The position numbers were made by a program, and so were the translations under genes. Below, in pieces: positions 47,804-58,080 of a stretch of DNA of 64,000 bases. Numbering within the stretch: the first letter of the stretch is position 1; each line of letters begins with the position of its first letter. The notes below the pieces were generated by a model. The model made no database searches. It saw nothing but the letters and a program-made list of their open reading frames with translations, and was not told where the DNA came from. The stretch lies in NCBI GenBank assembly GCA_020881915.1, contig JAJFPB010000013.1, forward strand, positions 930,001 through 994,000. Direction: 5' to 3'. The DNA comes from Paramyrothecium sp. XJ0827 (lineage: Eukaryota > Ascomycota > Sordariomycetes > Hypocreales > Stachybotryaceae).

Positions 47804-48291
47804 TGGTTCCTCCTGATAGTGACGGCTGGGTCTTCCTGTGGAGTCATTACAGCTTTGGTCTCGTACACAGCCGAACTCCACTTTATTCGCATGTTTCTGT
47901 TCAACAGTTTTTCAATGGCTACACTTTTAATCGGGGGTTGTCTGCGGAATAGCTCTACAGGGACGAATCAGCCTTGCAGCTGTGGATAGAGTTATTGAGT
48001 GGCAGAGCCTTAGCCGTAATCAACATTATAGGTCGGATCAGTGAAGCGTACCCAGATGACTTCTGCCTCGCTGGTGGGACTACAATTTGTGAGTCTGTGA
48101 AGGGATGGGAAGGCTGTGTCTAGGTGTACGATCTCAAGTGGAGCCGCACGGTTGCCCTAGATGACCCAACCACTCTATCATAGCCGTTTATTTCATGTGG
48201 TTTCCACATATCCTAAGTAGATTCCAAAAATCACAGGGTTCGATTACTTCTAGCTCTCCCCACGATGAGATTATCCACAGAAACGGATACC

Positions 48292-48478
48292 CCCATTGTT
48301 GGTATCATAATATCATTACCATCGGTGTTTCTGCTGCTCTTTGGACTCACCCGTGGTCATAACTAGCCCTCAAAATCTACACCTTGATTCAGGGATTATG
48401 TGCTATTACGAACTATTAAGTTCAAACTTATTAAATCCTATACTAACGTCTTTAGGAGCTCAAGAACAGTATGAGTAC
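48292..48478. repeat. Diverged direct repeat, copy 2
   Basis: Copy 2, starting near ATTGTTGGTATCATAATATC, is more A/T rich than copy 1, compatible with stronger RIP-type decay. The copies are about 680 bp apart and could be remnant LTRs or a local duplication. Confidence 0.55.
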
Positions 48479-48502
48479 AGCTGATTGTAGCTCCATGCGC
48501 GA

Positions 48503-49758
48503 CTAATCCAGTGGCGCATGTAAGGCAAGGAATAAATGAAGCGGCAGCCTGGTTGGCTTTCGCAGTTGAAGATTGTAGTAGTTGATCGTGATGGCTTTGC
48601 TTGGTGAGGCTTTTGAAGGTTGGTCGAACTTGTCTAGGAATGCGGTCGAGACGCTAGCTGTATAAAGATATATTTGCGGCGCAGCCGTGTAAGGTACAGC
48701 AAGCACATGAACCTTGTATATGTAAATGCACTGACAAATTGTAGGACCGATGCTTTGGACATACCTTGAAACTTTTTGTGAGAAATTTCAATTGGATATC
48801 GGGCCAATCCGCCTCCCGTCCATCTGGCGAACTGCTTCCGGGATGATTGAATAGCTCGTTCTGTGCCCGGTACTGTCCTTGCGCGAGTGCAATAAGAACC
48901 GCCGCAATACAAGGGTCTTCTACCTCATTTTGTGGCTTCAACTGGCGGAGCTTTCTTTCAATTAGTCGGGAAACAGGCGGGTTAATCCTCGTTGTTTTCT
49001 TGTCCCAATTGTAGAAGCACAACCTAGACCTTCCCCCGAGCTGTCTTTTGCGAATAGGCTGTAGTGTGTCAAGATCCAGGTACGCGAGGGATGGAGATGG
49101 ATTGGAATCAGATGAGAAAATGGCGGTTGCTGGTAGGCAGATTTGAGTTTGATCAAAATAGAACAATGGCGAAGATGTGCTGCGGTTGGGCGCTTAGCAT
49201 TCACGCAAATCGATGCAGACGAGGCTCTTACCCTGTTTTTTTAAAGTTGCATGCAGCAAGAATGTCAGCTACTGCGGATGCTCTTGCTTCCAGGACGCAA
49301 CGCCTTGTTAATGACTGCGCTGCATAGACCGCGTAGTCAAAGGTGGTATAAGTGCGCACAGATAAATTTCCTTCGTTGCATCGTGGCTGTACATCAGGTG
49401 GTATTGACACCTCCAAGCATTCAGATTTCGGCACCTGCTTGGCGAGAAACATGCATCTCAACAGCTCCAAATGTTCTGCTGTCCAAAGAAGGGGCTGTAC
49501 GTATAAGCGAGTCCTAGAATTTTGGCGGATGATCGCTAGAATTGAACCTTCGTCGGGTGCATTGAATTGGGGATATCGAAGATGAAGTGGGGGCATATGG
49601 TTGGGAGCAGACACGCGTCGCAATTTTGCAGGACGAGCGGGCTCGACGTGCGCCTGTCGCTTCCGCGTTAGGTGCGAAAGCGGCGAAGGCTGGGCCCCGA
49701 GAGCCGTTAAATTGTCAGGAGAGATGGACAATAACATTGTCGATGCCGGTGAAGTCAT
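48503..49758 (-). CDS. Hypothetical protein (three exons), intact
   Basis: Exons 49758-49232, 49179-48765 and 48712-48503 join in frame. Both introns are 52 nt (49180-49231, branch GCTAAG; 48713-48764, donor GTATGT), giving 383 residues. The N-terminal third is disordered with a basic patch (LTRKRQAHVEPARPAKLRR). The body contains VEDPCIAAVLIALAQGQYR, AYLDLDTLQPIRKRQ and PVSRLIERKLRQLKP. The C-terminal part has LYTASVSTAFLDKFDQPSK. I recall similar uncharacterised ascomycete proteins but no function. A LINE lies immediately upstream, so its promoter may be disturbed. The frame is open above the chosen ATG. Confidence 0.6.
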
Positions 49759-49931
49759 CCTTGATGTTGCTACGCGGGTACTGTTTGCTGCGCTGGCTAT
49801 TTGGGGGAGGATTTCTGGGCCGCTCGCTACTTGTTGCTTAATCAACAGGTTAGTAACAAGTCACGTGGCTGATGATCCGCTAATCCTCTTGCCTACAAGC
49901 AGCCCCGCATCAACGACTATCATTCTTGTAC

Positions 49932-49954
49932 TAACGTACATGCATAACGAGTGG
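49932..49954. repeat. Relic of a pogo-type terminal repeat
   Basis: TAACGTACATGCATAACGAG followed by TGG closely matches the outer end of the terminal repeats at 20437 (reverse complement) and 23105. No second end is nearby. It lies just before the LINE. Confidence 0.5.
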
Positions 49955-50026
49955 AATCTTTACAATCTTTATAATCTTTTGGGGGAGCGTAGAAGCCGGC
50001 AAGGCCGTGAGCGTTTTTGCCGCGAA

Positions 50027-51595
50027 ATGGACGCGACTGCTGGGGAGATCCTGGTCCAAGGCGGGGATTCTGTCGCGGCGGCGCGTCGGTCCTCGAGGCC
50101 TGCGAAGCCGACGGCGAAATTGCAGGAAACGCTGCAGACAGCGACAAAGAAAACCGGCCCAGCAAACAAGATCGGCCCGGATCAGTCGGAAGTCAGTGAG
50201 AATGCTGGTGAGATTCCGCTGACTGATAGGGCTGGAGAACCACAGAGGATGGAAGGCGCGACGGGCACCGACGCGTCGTTGATGCAGGTCATACTCCGAG
50301 CGATGCTCCAGGAGACGTCGGCCCATCTGATGGGTGAGCAGAAGAAGATGCTTGAGAGACTCTGGGACGCGTTGATGGGCAATCAGCAAACGGCGACGCA
50401 GATGATGGGCGAACAGCTGGAGATGATCCGACAGCTCCAGCAGGAAATCCAGGCGGTCAAGACGCAGGCAGCCGAAGAGCTGAAGAAATCAGACGAGCTT
50501 ACACGCCTGCATGAACAGTCTACCAGGCAGCTGAGGGTAATGCGAGAGCAGATGAGCGAACAAATTAGAACCACGCGAGAACAGACTGCGAGAGACATGG
50601 AGCAATTGCGAGAGGAAGTGATGAAGGAACTTACAAAGGTTCAAGCCCAGACAGCAGAGGAGATTAAACAAGTGAAGGAGGAAATGCAACAGGTGAAGGA
50701 GCAGCTGCATGTGATGGCCGATACTATCGCCAGCAGCGCTCAGACAAGCCCACAACCATCGTATGCAGATGTAGCCCGTTCCCCACCCACAAGCCAGCCG
50801 AGCAACGTCCGTACCCTCTCATCCATGCGCACGACACCATCCTCATTCACGGATACCCTGTTCTGCACCATCGACACGTCGCGAGTCATTCAAGAGGACA
50901 GAGGCAAGGTGCAAGTCGGAGAAGTGCGTCAAGCAATCGAAGAGAAGGTACGGGCAAGGGACGGCCGAGAAAGCTGGAGGTGCGCAGCCGTGGTGAAAGA
51001 TGCGAGAAACCCGGACCGCATCAAGGTAATATGCCGAGACGAAGAAGAGATGCAGCTTGTCAAGGACGTGGCAGAGAAAACTGTAGTCAAGGGTGCACGA
51101 GTCCTCCGAGATCAGCTATATCCGGTTAAGGTCGACGGCGCAAACAGGACGGTGGTACTGGACTCATCCGGCAACGTCCTGCCAGGTGCGGAAGAGGCAC
51201 TAGGAAGAGAGAATGAGGTTACGATTGCCAAGATGCACTGGCTTAGCGACAAGGAGAACGGCAAGACGTACGGATCGATGGTGATCTATGTCACCAAACC
51301 CAGCGATGCGCGACGGCTGCTTGAAGAGAGGTACTTCCACCTGGCTGGTGAGTCGGCCAGCACCAACGTCTTCGAGCGGCGCCAAGGCCCTGCTCAGTGC
51401 TACAACTGCTGGGAGACTGGCCACAAAGCTTTTGCTTGCAGCATGACACAACGATGCGGCAAGTGCGCGGACACGGGTCACCGCCATCGAGATTGCCAAG
51501 CGGTCGAACCAAAGTGCGTGCTGTGTGGAGGACCGCATGAGTCGCTCAGTCGAAACTGTCGGGTGCGACAATTACACATCACTGATGGGCACTAA
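50027..51595 (+). CDS. LINE ORF1 (Gag-like nucleic-acid-binding protein)
   Basis: The chosen ATG at 50027 (MDATAGEILVQGG) follows a short leader; the frame is open further upstream but overlaps flanking DNA. It gives 522 residues. Residues about 85-240 form a long Gln/Glu-rich coiled coil (repeated MREQMSEQ, REQTARDME, EEIKQVKEEMQQVKEQ) expected to multimerise. Three zinc knuckles close the protein: CYNCWETGHKAFAC, CGKCADTGHRHRDC and CVLCGGPHESLSRNC. It overlaps ORF2 by 11 nt. Confidence 0.8.
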   Translation: MDATAGEILVQGGDSVAAARRSSRPAKPTAKLQETLQTATKKTGPANKIGPDQSEVSENAGEIPLTDRAGEPQRMEGATGTDASLMQVILRAMLQETSAHLMGEQKKMLERLWDALMGNQQTATQMMGEQLEMIRQLQQEIQAVKTQAAEELKKSDELTRLHEQSTRQLRVMREQMSEQIRTTREQTARDMEQLREEVMKELTKVQAQTAEEIKQVKEEMQQVKEQLHVMADTIASSAQTSPQPSYADVARSPPTSQPSNVRTLSSMRTTPSSFTDTLFCTIDTSRVIQEDRGKVQVGEVRQAIEEKVRARDGRESWRCAAVVKDARNPDRIKVICRDEEEMQLVKDVAEKTVVKGARVLRDQLYPVKVDGANRTVVLDSSGNVLPGAEEALGRENEVTIAKMHWLSDKENGKTYGSMVIYVTKPSDARRLLEERYFHLAGESASTNVFERRQGPAQCYNCWETGHKAFACSMTQRCGKCADTGHRHRDCQAVEPKCVLCGGPHESLSRNCRVRQLHITDGH

Positions 51596-54434
51596 CCTAC
51601 GAATCTTCCAACTCAACGTACACAAGAGAGATGTAACGCAGCTAAGCATGATGAACTATAGGGACTTGCAGGACTATGCAGTGCTGGCGGTCGCCGAACC
51701 GTACGCGCTGAACATTGAGGGATCGGTGGTGACGACACCAGACAGTCACAGAAACTGGATCAAGTATATACCGACAAAGAGACACGAGATGCAGTGGCCG
51801 ATCCGGAGCATGCTCTGGATCCGCAGCGATCTGGAGGCGGAACAGGTGCCGATACCGTCGGCCGATCTCACGGGTGCCATCCTTCGGTGGCCCGACCGGG
51901 AGGTCTTGGTGGTGTCAGTATATGTGGCGGGTAAAGATGAGGATGCTTTGCGCACGGCCATAAGACAGCTACACACGACCGTCGCGAGCTTTCGAAGCAG
52001 CACGGGGAAGAGAACGGACATCGTCCTGGTCGGCGACTTCAACCGTCACGACCAGCTCTGGGGAGGCGACGAGGTAACAGGCAGGAGGCAAGGTGAGGCG
52101 GGGCCTATCATCGATCTCATGGACGAACATGGTCTGCTCAGTCTTCTCCCACGGGGGACGAAGACTTGGGAGGGACCGGGTGGCGAGAGCACCATCGACC
52201 TGACGCTCGCGTCAGCTGAGCTAGCAGAAGAGATGGTCCATTGCGGTATACACCCGACTGAACACGGGTCAGACCACAGGGCCATTCAGACGGAGTTTGA
52301 TCTCACAACGCCCGAGAGAACGGCAGACGCAAGGCTACTGTTCAAGAATGCACCGTGGAATGCAATCAGGGAGAGGGTGAAAGATAAGCTCACACTACTC
52401 CCATGGGATGGTGACGTCCAGACACAGACGGACAGGTTGATGGAAGTGGTCCTCGACGCGATCCATGAACTGGTACCAAGAGCAAAGCCGTCACCATACG
52501 CGAAGAGATGGTGGACGGCAGATCTCACGAAGCTCCGTAGAACGTACACGTTCTGGAGGAATCTGGCGAGGGCCCAGCGTCGAGCTGGTCAACGGATCGA
52601 CAGCCTAGAAGATCGAGCCAAAGAAGCAGCAAAAGAGTATCATGACGCCATTAGAAAGCAGAAGAAGGCACATTGGGATGACTTTCTCGCTGACGGGACC
52701 AACATCTGGCAAGTCGCCAAGTACCTCGAACCCGGAGACGAGACGGGGGGTGATAAAGTGCCTCCGTTGAAACGAGCAGACGGGACGACGACGCAAGATA
52801 ACTTCGAACAGGCGGAGGAACTACTTAGGACCTTCTTCCCGCCGTTGCCGGCAGACATAGAGGATGAAGGGCCACGACCGCGGCGCAGAGAAGTGGCCAT
52901 GCCAAACCTGACGATGGAGGAGGTGGAGGAGAAGGTGATGGAAGCCAAGGCATGGAAGGCGCCCGGGCAAGACGGGCTGCCGGCCATGGTGTGGAAGCAG
53001 CTGCGGTCGGTGGTGAAGGAGCGGGTGTTGCGCCTGTTCCGTACATCATTGAGCGAAGGACGGCTGCCAGACCAGTGGAGGACCGCCAAGATCATCCATC
53101 TCAAGAAGCCAGGTAAAGATGACTACAAGAAGGCAAAGGCGTGGAGGCCGATCTCGCTGCTATCGACGCTGGGCAAGATCCTGGAAGCAGTAGTGGCGGA
53201 TCGTATCTCATACGCCGTCGAGACGTACGGACTCTTGCCTGCCAACCACTTTGGGGCGAGAAAGCGGCGGTCGGCAGAGCAGGCGTTGCTGCTCTTCCAG
53301 GAACAGGTCTACAAAGCATGGCGGAACCGCAAAGTGGTCAGCCTGGTTAGCTTCGACGTTAAGGGTGCCTACAACGGTGTGTTCAAGGACAGGCTGCTGC
53401 AAAGGCTGGAAGCGCGGGGTATACCCAAGAGGCTGGTCAGGTGGATTGATGCTTTCTGCTCGAGCCGCACAGCGGCGATCACGGTAAACGGCTACACGTC
53501 TGCGCTACGGGAGCTCCCGCAGGCTGGCCTTCCGCAAGGGTCGCCGCTATCGCCGGTGCTCTTCCTCTTCTTCAATGCAGACCTGGTGCAAAGCAGGATA
53601 GACTCAAAGGGAGGCTCGATGGCGTTCGTTGATGACTACTCAGCCTGGGTCACAGGTCCGACGGCGGAAGAGAACAGAGACGGCATACAGGCCATCATCG
53701 ACCGCGCACTGGCGTGGGAGAGGTGCAGCGAGGCGACATTTGAGTGCGACAAGACAACCATCGTCCATTTTACGCGCGTCATCGAACGCACCAGCCGCAT
53801 CCCGTTCACGATCAAGGGAGAAGTGGTCAAGCCGAAGCAGAAGGCCAAGATCTTGGGAGTGGTCATGGACGCGAAGCTCAGGTTCAAGAAGCACATGGCC
53901 GAGGCGGCCACCAAAGGTCTCACGGCAGCCATGTGTCTGAGGAGACTCAAGATGCTATCCCCACGTACGGCCAGGCAGCTCTTCGTGGCAACCGTGGCGC
54001 CGGCCATGGACTATGCCTCTGTCGTGTGGTCGCACGCACGAGGTGAAAGAGAACTGACCTGGTTCAATAGGGCTCAGAAGATGGGGGCGCGGGCCATCAC
54101 GGGCGCCTTTCGGACAGTGTCGACGGCAGTGGCCGAAGCGGAGGCCAGCCTCCGGATGGTAGGCGAGAGGCATGTTCAGGCAGGCATGAGATCATACATC
54201 AACATCAAGACCCTGCCAAAGACACATCCGCTCGTAACCCTCGAGGTGTCAACGAGCCAAAGATACATGTCACCGTTGAAGAGACTGGCACTTGCTCACG
54301 AAGGGAGCGGTATCGAGCGGATGGAGACGATCCAAGCTTATACGGTACCACCGTGGCACAACCGTGTATCGCTGGTATGCGAAGCCGATCGGGAAGCAAC
54401 GATAAAGCAGCCAAAGATGCCAACGATATTGTGA
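51585..54434 (+). CDS. LINE ORF2: endonuclease and reverse transcriptase
   Basis: The ATG at 51585 lies inside the last codons of ORF1 (TGATGGGCACTAA), hinting at termination-reinitiation. The endonuclease domain shows FQLNVHKRD, AVAEPYA, LVGDFNRHD and HGSDHRAI, the metal-binding and catalytic motifs of AP-type endonucleases. The reverse transcriptase shows WRPISLLSTLGKILE, SFDVKGAYNGV, GLPQGSPLSPVLFLFF and FVDDYSAW (the catalytic DD), ending with a thumb-like region. The stop at 54434 results from a one-base shift just before RNase H, so the complete polyprotein is not made unless frameshifting occurs. Confidence 0.85.
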   Translation: MGTNLRIFQLNVHKRDVTQLSMMNYRDLQDYAVLAVAEPYALNIEGSVVTTPDSHRNWIKYIPTKRHEMQWPIRSMLWIRSDLEAEQVPIPSADLTGAILRWPDREVLVVSVYVAGKDEDALRTAIRQLHTTVASFRSSTGKRTDIVLVGDFNRHDQLWGGDEVTGRRQGEAGPIIDLMDEHGLLSLLPRGTKTWEGPGGESTIDLTLASAELAEEMVHCGIHPTEHGSDHRAIQTEFDLTTPERTADARLLFKNAPWNAIRERVKDKLTLLPWDGDVQTQTDRLMEVVLDAIHELVPRAKPSPYAKRWWTADLTKLRRTYTFWRNLARAQRRAGQRIDSLEDRAKEAAKEYHDAIRKQKKAHWDDFLADGTNIWQVAKYLEPGDETGGDKVPPLKRADGTTTQDNFEQAEELLRTFFPPLPADIEDEGPRPRRREVAMPNLTMEEVEEKVMEAKAWKAPGQDGLPAMVWKQLRSVVKERVLRLFRTSLSEGRLPDQWRTAKIIHLKKPGKDDYKKAKAWRPISLLSTLGKILEAVVADRISYAVETYGLLPANHFGARKRRSAEQALLLFQEQVYKAWRNRKVVSLVSFDVKGAYNGVFKDRLLQRLEARGIPKRLVRWIDAFCSSRTAAITVNGYTSALRELPQAGLPQGSPLSPVLFLFFNADLVQSRIDSKGGSMAFVDDYSAWVTGPTAEENRDGIQAIIDRALAWERCSEATFECDKTTIVHFTRVIERTSRIPFTIKGEVVKPKQKAKILGVVMDAKLRFKKHMAEAATKGLTAAMCLRRLKMLSPRTARQLFVATVAPAMDYASVVWSHARGERELTWFNRAQKMGARAITGAFRTVSTAVAEAEASLRMVGERHVQAGMRSYINIKTLPKTHPLVTLEVSTSQRYMSPLKRLALAHEGSGIERMETIQAYTVPPWHNRVSLVCEADREATIKQPKMPTIL

Positions 54435-55360
54435 TCGCAACCAGTGCTTCTGACAGAGAAGGGCTTGTAGGTATTGGCGGCATCGTAGCATACAGATCAT
54501 CTGGCCAGACAGACAAGATAGTGGCCAGATATTCGGTCACCCTCGGGCCGCGAGACGACCAGAACCCATACACGGCCGAGCTAGAGGCGATAGCGATGGC
54601 ATTGCGATGCATGCCCGATGGTCTGCAATGCCGAGAGCTTACGGTGTTATCAAGTAGCCAGTCATCACTCAAAGCGATCGCACGGCCGCGACAGCAGTCT
54701 GGCCAGGTCACCATCCGTCAGATCTATGAGCACGTCGAGCGACTGAGAAAGGGAAACAACATGGTCAAAATGATATGGGTACCATCCCGAGACGACGACC
54801 TCACCCTGGGCCGCGAAGCAAAAAGACAAGCCCAGAGAGCAACCAGAACAGAATGCACACTGCAAGTGCTGCCATACCAGGCTCGCTCTACTCGGACCAG
54901 GCTAGTGGCAGCGCGGCTACGCCAGCAACGGAGACTACCCGACAAAGTGGGCGGCTACTCCAAGCGGATCGACCGAGCCCTGCCGGGCAAGCACACGAAA
55001 GCGCTGTACGATAGCTTGAAGAGGCGAGAAGCCGACGGGCTGTCGCAGCTTCGTACGGGAATGGCGAGGATCAACAGTTACCTGAGCAAGATAGGGGCCG
55101 CAGGGTCGGACATGTGTGAGTGCGGACGCGCACCAGAGACGATGGAGCATTTCCTGTTCCGATGCACAAGGTGGGATACGGAGCGCGGAAACATGCGGCA
55201 AGCTGGACAAAGCATGATGGGAAACCTTTCCTTCTTCCTGGGTGGAAAGCCGGCGTCAGATGGACCCAAATGGGCACCTAGCCTGGAGGCGGTGCGAGCG
55301 GCAGTCAAGTTTGCGATGGCGACGGGAAGACTGAGTTGGGAAAGGGAAAACAGAACATAG
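54395..55360 (+). CDS. LINE RNase H domain and C-terminal zinc motif (frameshifted from ORF2)
   Basis: In another frame relative to ORF2, sequence from about 54400 reads KAAKDANDIVIATSASDREG, GIGGIVAYRS and YTAELEAIAMALRC, the RNase H pattern of Tad-type LINEs. The end carries CECGRAPETMEHFLFRC, a Cys/His motif common after the reverse transcriptase in LINEs. It has no independent start, so this is the 3' part of ORF2 after a probable one-base deletion near 54405. Confidence 0.75.
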   Translation, partial: SNDKAAKDANDIVIATSASDREGLVGIGGIVAYRSSGQTDKIVARYSVTLGPRDDQNPYTAELEAIAMALRCMPDGLQCRELTVLSSSQSSLKAIARPRQQSGQVTIRQIYEHVERLRKGNNMVKMIWVPSRDDDLTLGREAKRQAQRATRTECTLQVLPYQARSTRTRLVAARLRQQRRLPDKVGGYSKRIDRALPGKHTKALYDSLKRREADGLSQLRTGMARINSYLSKIGAAGSDMCECGRAPETMEHFLFRCTRWDTERGNMRQAGQSMMGNLSFFLGGKPASDGPKWAPSLEAVRAAVKFAMATGRLSWERENRT

Positions 55361-55639
55361 TAAAACATTAACATCACAGGTGACTACTAACATCGAACAG
55401 CCTCAAGTTGACAGACCACGCTCCAGCTGCTGAAGATAGGATGCTGAACACTTGGAGAAGTCGGCCTTCAAGCAGGCCTGTCAACCAGAGTCAAGCGAGG
55501 CTTGAACGGAAAAGACTTAAGAAGAGAAGTGGGGCTTTCCTTTGTGTAGACCGGATCAATGCGGAGGAATCGTAAATAGCTTAGCGTACCTACTGGCCCT
55601 ATGAGATTCGTTCTCCCGGGCGTAATAACTCTATCTATC

Positions 55640-56669
55640 TATCCATCTCCTGCCTGGTGCGCTAGCGTCGGCAAGGAGGAGAAGGCTAAGAAGTGGCTAA
55701 GGCTAATCCATCGGGACGTTCAGGACTACGATGTCGACTACCAGTACCAGGTGCTGGCGCTGAATATCGAGCATGAGCGCGCCATCGCTGTTGAGCAGCG
55801 TAACGAGAAATGGACAGCTATCTTTAAGGGCGTGAATGGGCGCCGTACTATCACCGTTATGTGGACTATCGTTGCACAGCAATTCCTCGGCCTGGCCCTT
55901 TTCGGCACCTTCGGCACCTATTTCTTCCAGCAGGCCGGCCTGGCAGACCCCTTTAAGATCAAAGCCATCACCACATCACTACAGATCGTTACTGTTCTCT
56001 CCGCAGTGGTCCTGGTCGATAAGCTTGGCCGGAGGCTGATGACCTGTTGTTCCACGACTCTGATGTGGATCTCATGCTTGGCCGTCGGGATCATCGGCGT
56101 CGCACCGAAGTCTAATGCCACTACCTATATCTTCGTTGTATTCGCCTGCTTTTGTAGTAAGTAATAACGGCTGTGTAAAGGCAAGGTTCATGGGTTGGCT
56201 GACGCTTGTTCCCCTCTAGATATAGGCATCTCTGCCAACGGCGCCGCGGGCTGGGGCTATATCGGAGAAATGTCGTCGCAGCGCCTACGCCCCTACACGT
56301 CCGGATTTGCCGCGTCTGCCAACTCCATTAGTGGCCTGATCATGTCTGTGCTAACGCCTTATATGGTGAACAACCATAAATGGAACTGGGGCTATAAGAC
56401 AGGTTTCTTCTATGCAGGGGTCGGTCTGCTCTGGGTCGTCGGGATTTGGTTCATCATCCCGGAAACTGCTGGGTTAGTATCTTCCTCTGCTTGCGTTGTG
56501 TTTCCCCGGTCGTCGTGCCGTTGCTGACCAGCCTGCTAGACACTCTGCCGCCGAGCTGGATGAGTTGTTCGAGCGTAAAATCAAGGCCTGGCGGTTCAAG
56601 CAGACCGAGACTGCTACCCAGCGCCTTGTTCTAGTCGAGAAGGAGAAATTGGGATCCGAGGAGGCGTGA
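55640..56669 (+). pseudogene. MFS sugar transporter, C-terminal half
   Basis: Exons end at 56156, run 56220-56472 and restart at 56540. Introns are 63 nt (56157-56219) and 67 nt (56473-56539). The protein matches the second half of fungal sugar/alpha-glucoside transporters: a cytosolic loop (VGKEEKAKKWLRLI, ALNIEHERAIAVE), membrane segments (TVMWTIVAQQFLGLALFGTF), a VDKLGRR loop, GWGYIGEMSSQRLRPYTSG, and the end FIIPETAGHSAAELDELFERK. The first six membrane segments are missing; homology begins about 40-60 bp after the presumed LINE 3' end. No product with transport function is expected. Confidence 0.75.
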
Positions 56670-58080
56670 TGTCCCCCCGTGCGGCCTTTCATGTGTGGCT
56701 CTTGATGTAGCGTTCTTCTTGCTTGGGACAATGCCATTAGGGGCGCCCTGCTTCTTCTTAGAAGGATGATCGCCGCCTTGAAAGCTTTTGCTTCTGACTC
56801 AATCCTGTTTAAACTATGAATTGCCAATTACAAAGAAAATACAAAGTCCGAGTGTCCATTTTTCGTGTGTACGTCTGTTGAGCCCCATTTCCATGCATGA
56901 GAAACGACCAGTCCCCGTACGATTTCCCAGCGGTCATTTCCGTCTGCATGCATGGCGAAGAAGCACCAACATGTTCGGGAGCTGAAAATTCCTTTTCCAG
57001 CAACATCCATCAAGGTGGAAACGACAGGTCCTGCGATCCGAGTAATCACTTCTTACGACCCAACCAACTGGATGTGCAGGGGAGCCTGGTTAAGCACAGA
57101 AGCACGACTATGGTAAAAGTAAATTGCCCATTGTTGGTTCTCTAGCACATGCACGAAAGGCAGTGAAGGGTACAATCAGTCTTCATCTAAGTGTATCATC
57201 GGGTCCGGGGTGTCTTTGTGGCTTGGCATATCATGGGCTCACGCTTTTGACGCGTAAGAAAGCCCTTCTTACAAAAAGATCTAATATTATATTAATACCA
57301 GCATAAGCGGCAGTATCCTTGTCATTTATAAATAGCGCTAGACTTTCTTATCGTTTAGCCAACGTTCGCACAGTGTGAGAGGGTGTTTACGGCGGCAGGC
57401 GGATGGTAATGCCCGTACGAAGGTCGGCTTGCTGCGGACATCGTAGGGATATGTCAAGTAATGCGGTCGTGGTTACGAGCTGGGGTGATAACGGCTTGGA
57501 CGTGTTATTACTTCCTGTCGAGAGAAGGGCAGTGGCATTTGGACGGAAGAAACATCGTGGGTAGGGGTGGAATGTGAAGACAAGTGGAAGAGCAAGGGTT
57601 AAAAAGCTCAGCTTGGAGATCAACGACTTCAACCAGTGCTGACTCAACTCAATTTAATAACCAATTGATCAATGGCACTGGAGAGAATAGTTAACCAAGT
57701 CAACTCAACGCCACTGAGCCGTTACGTTGGTTGAATTAAGTGGTGTGCATTCTTGTGGAACACTTCATGATATCCATGCTAGTTTACAAAGATATCAATT
57801 CCGACCCCCGACACCTTTAACAGATGTATTGCGCGCCGCAAGAGTTCAAATTCGGCGTTAGATAAGCTACTGACACGTAGTATCCTGACGGGTTCCTCAC
57901 CCAGCCACTAATAATGACATCAGTCTCACAATCTGCCTCCATAGTGCATTGAACTTACTTCTCTCCTTTTACGGATGTTCCCGTAGTAACGCAAGAGACC
58001 TTCACCTTCGCCCCTTTCTTGTATTGACCAACAGCTCTGCAGCTCGTCTTGGGGCAGGTTCTGTATTTGAGGGCGGTCGT
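56670..58080. other. No supported gene
   Basis: Only short frames on both strands. The AT-rich stretch 57640-57760 contains several TCAACTCAA-like motifs, but I cannot define an element. Confidence 0.35.

Larger units (their letters stand above)
46602..48502. other. AT-richer region with old direct repeats; no gene
   Basis: No coding sequence supported. Two diverged direct repeat pairs are visible, at about 46890-47020 / 47460-47580 and at 47613-47803 / 48292-48478. Differences are largely transitions. Confidence 0.45.
49955..55600 (+). mobile_element. Tad-like LINE (non-LTR retrotransposon)
   Basis: Two overlapping open frames show the order of fungal Tad-clade LINEs: ORF1 with three CCHC knuckles, then ORF2 with AP-type endonuclease, reverse transcriptase and a C-terminal RNase H. 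The 5' boundary is placed after the transposon relic and before ORF1. The 3' boundary is a guess before transporter homology begins. I see no poly(A) tail or target duplication. ORF1 and most of ORF2 are uninterrupted, unlike the other elements here, so it is probably young. Confidence 0.8.

Noticed and set aside
49251..49841. Plus-strand frames over the three-exon gene
   Set aside because: Shadows of the minus-strand exon, which has valid splice junctions on both sides.
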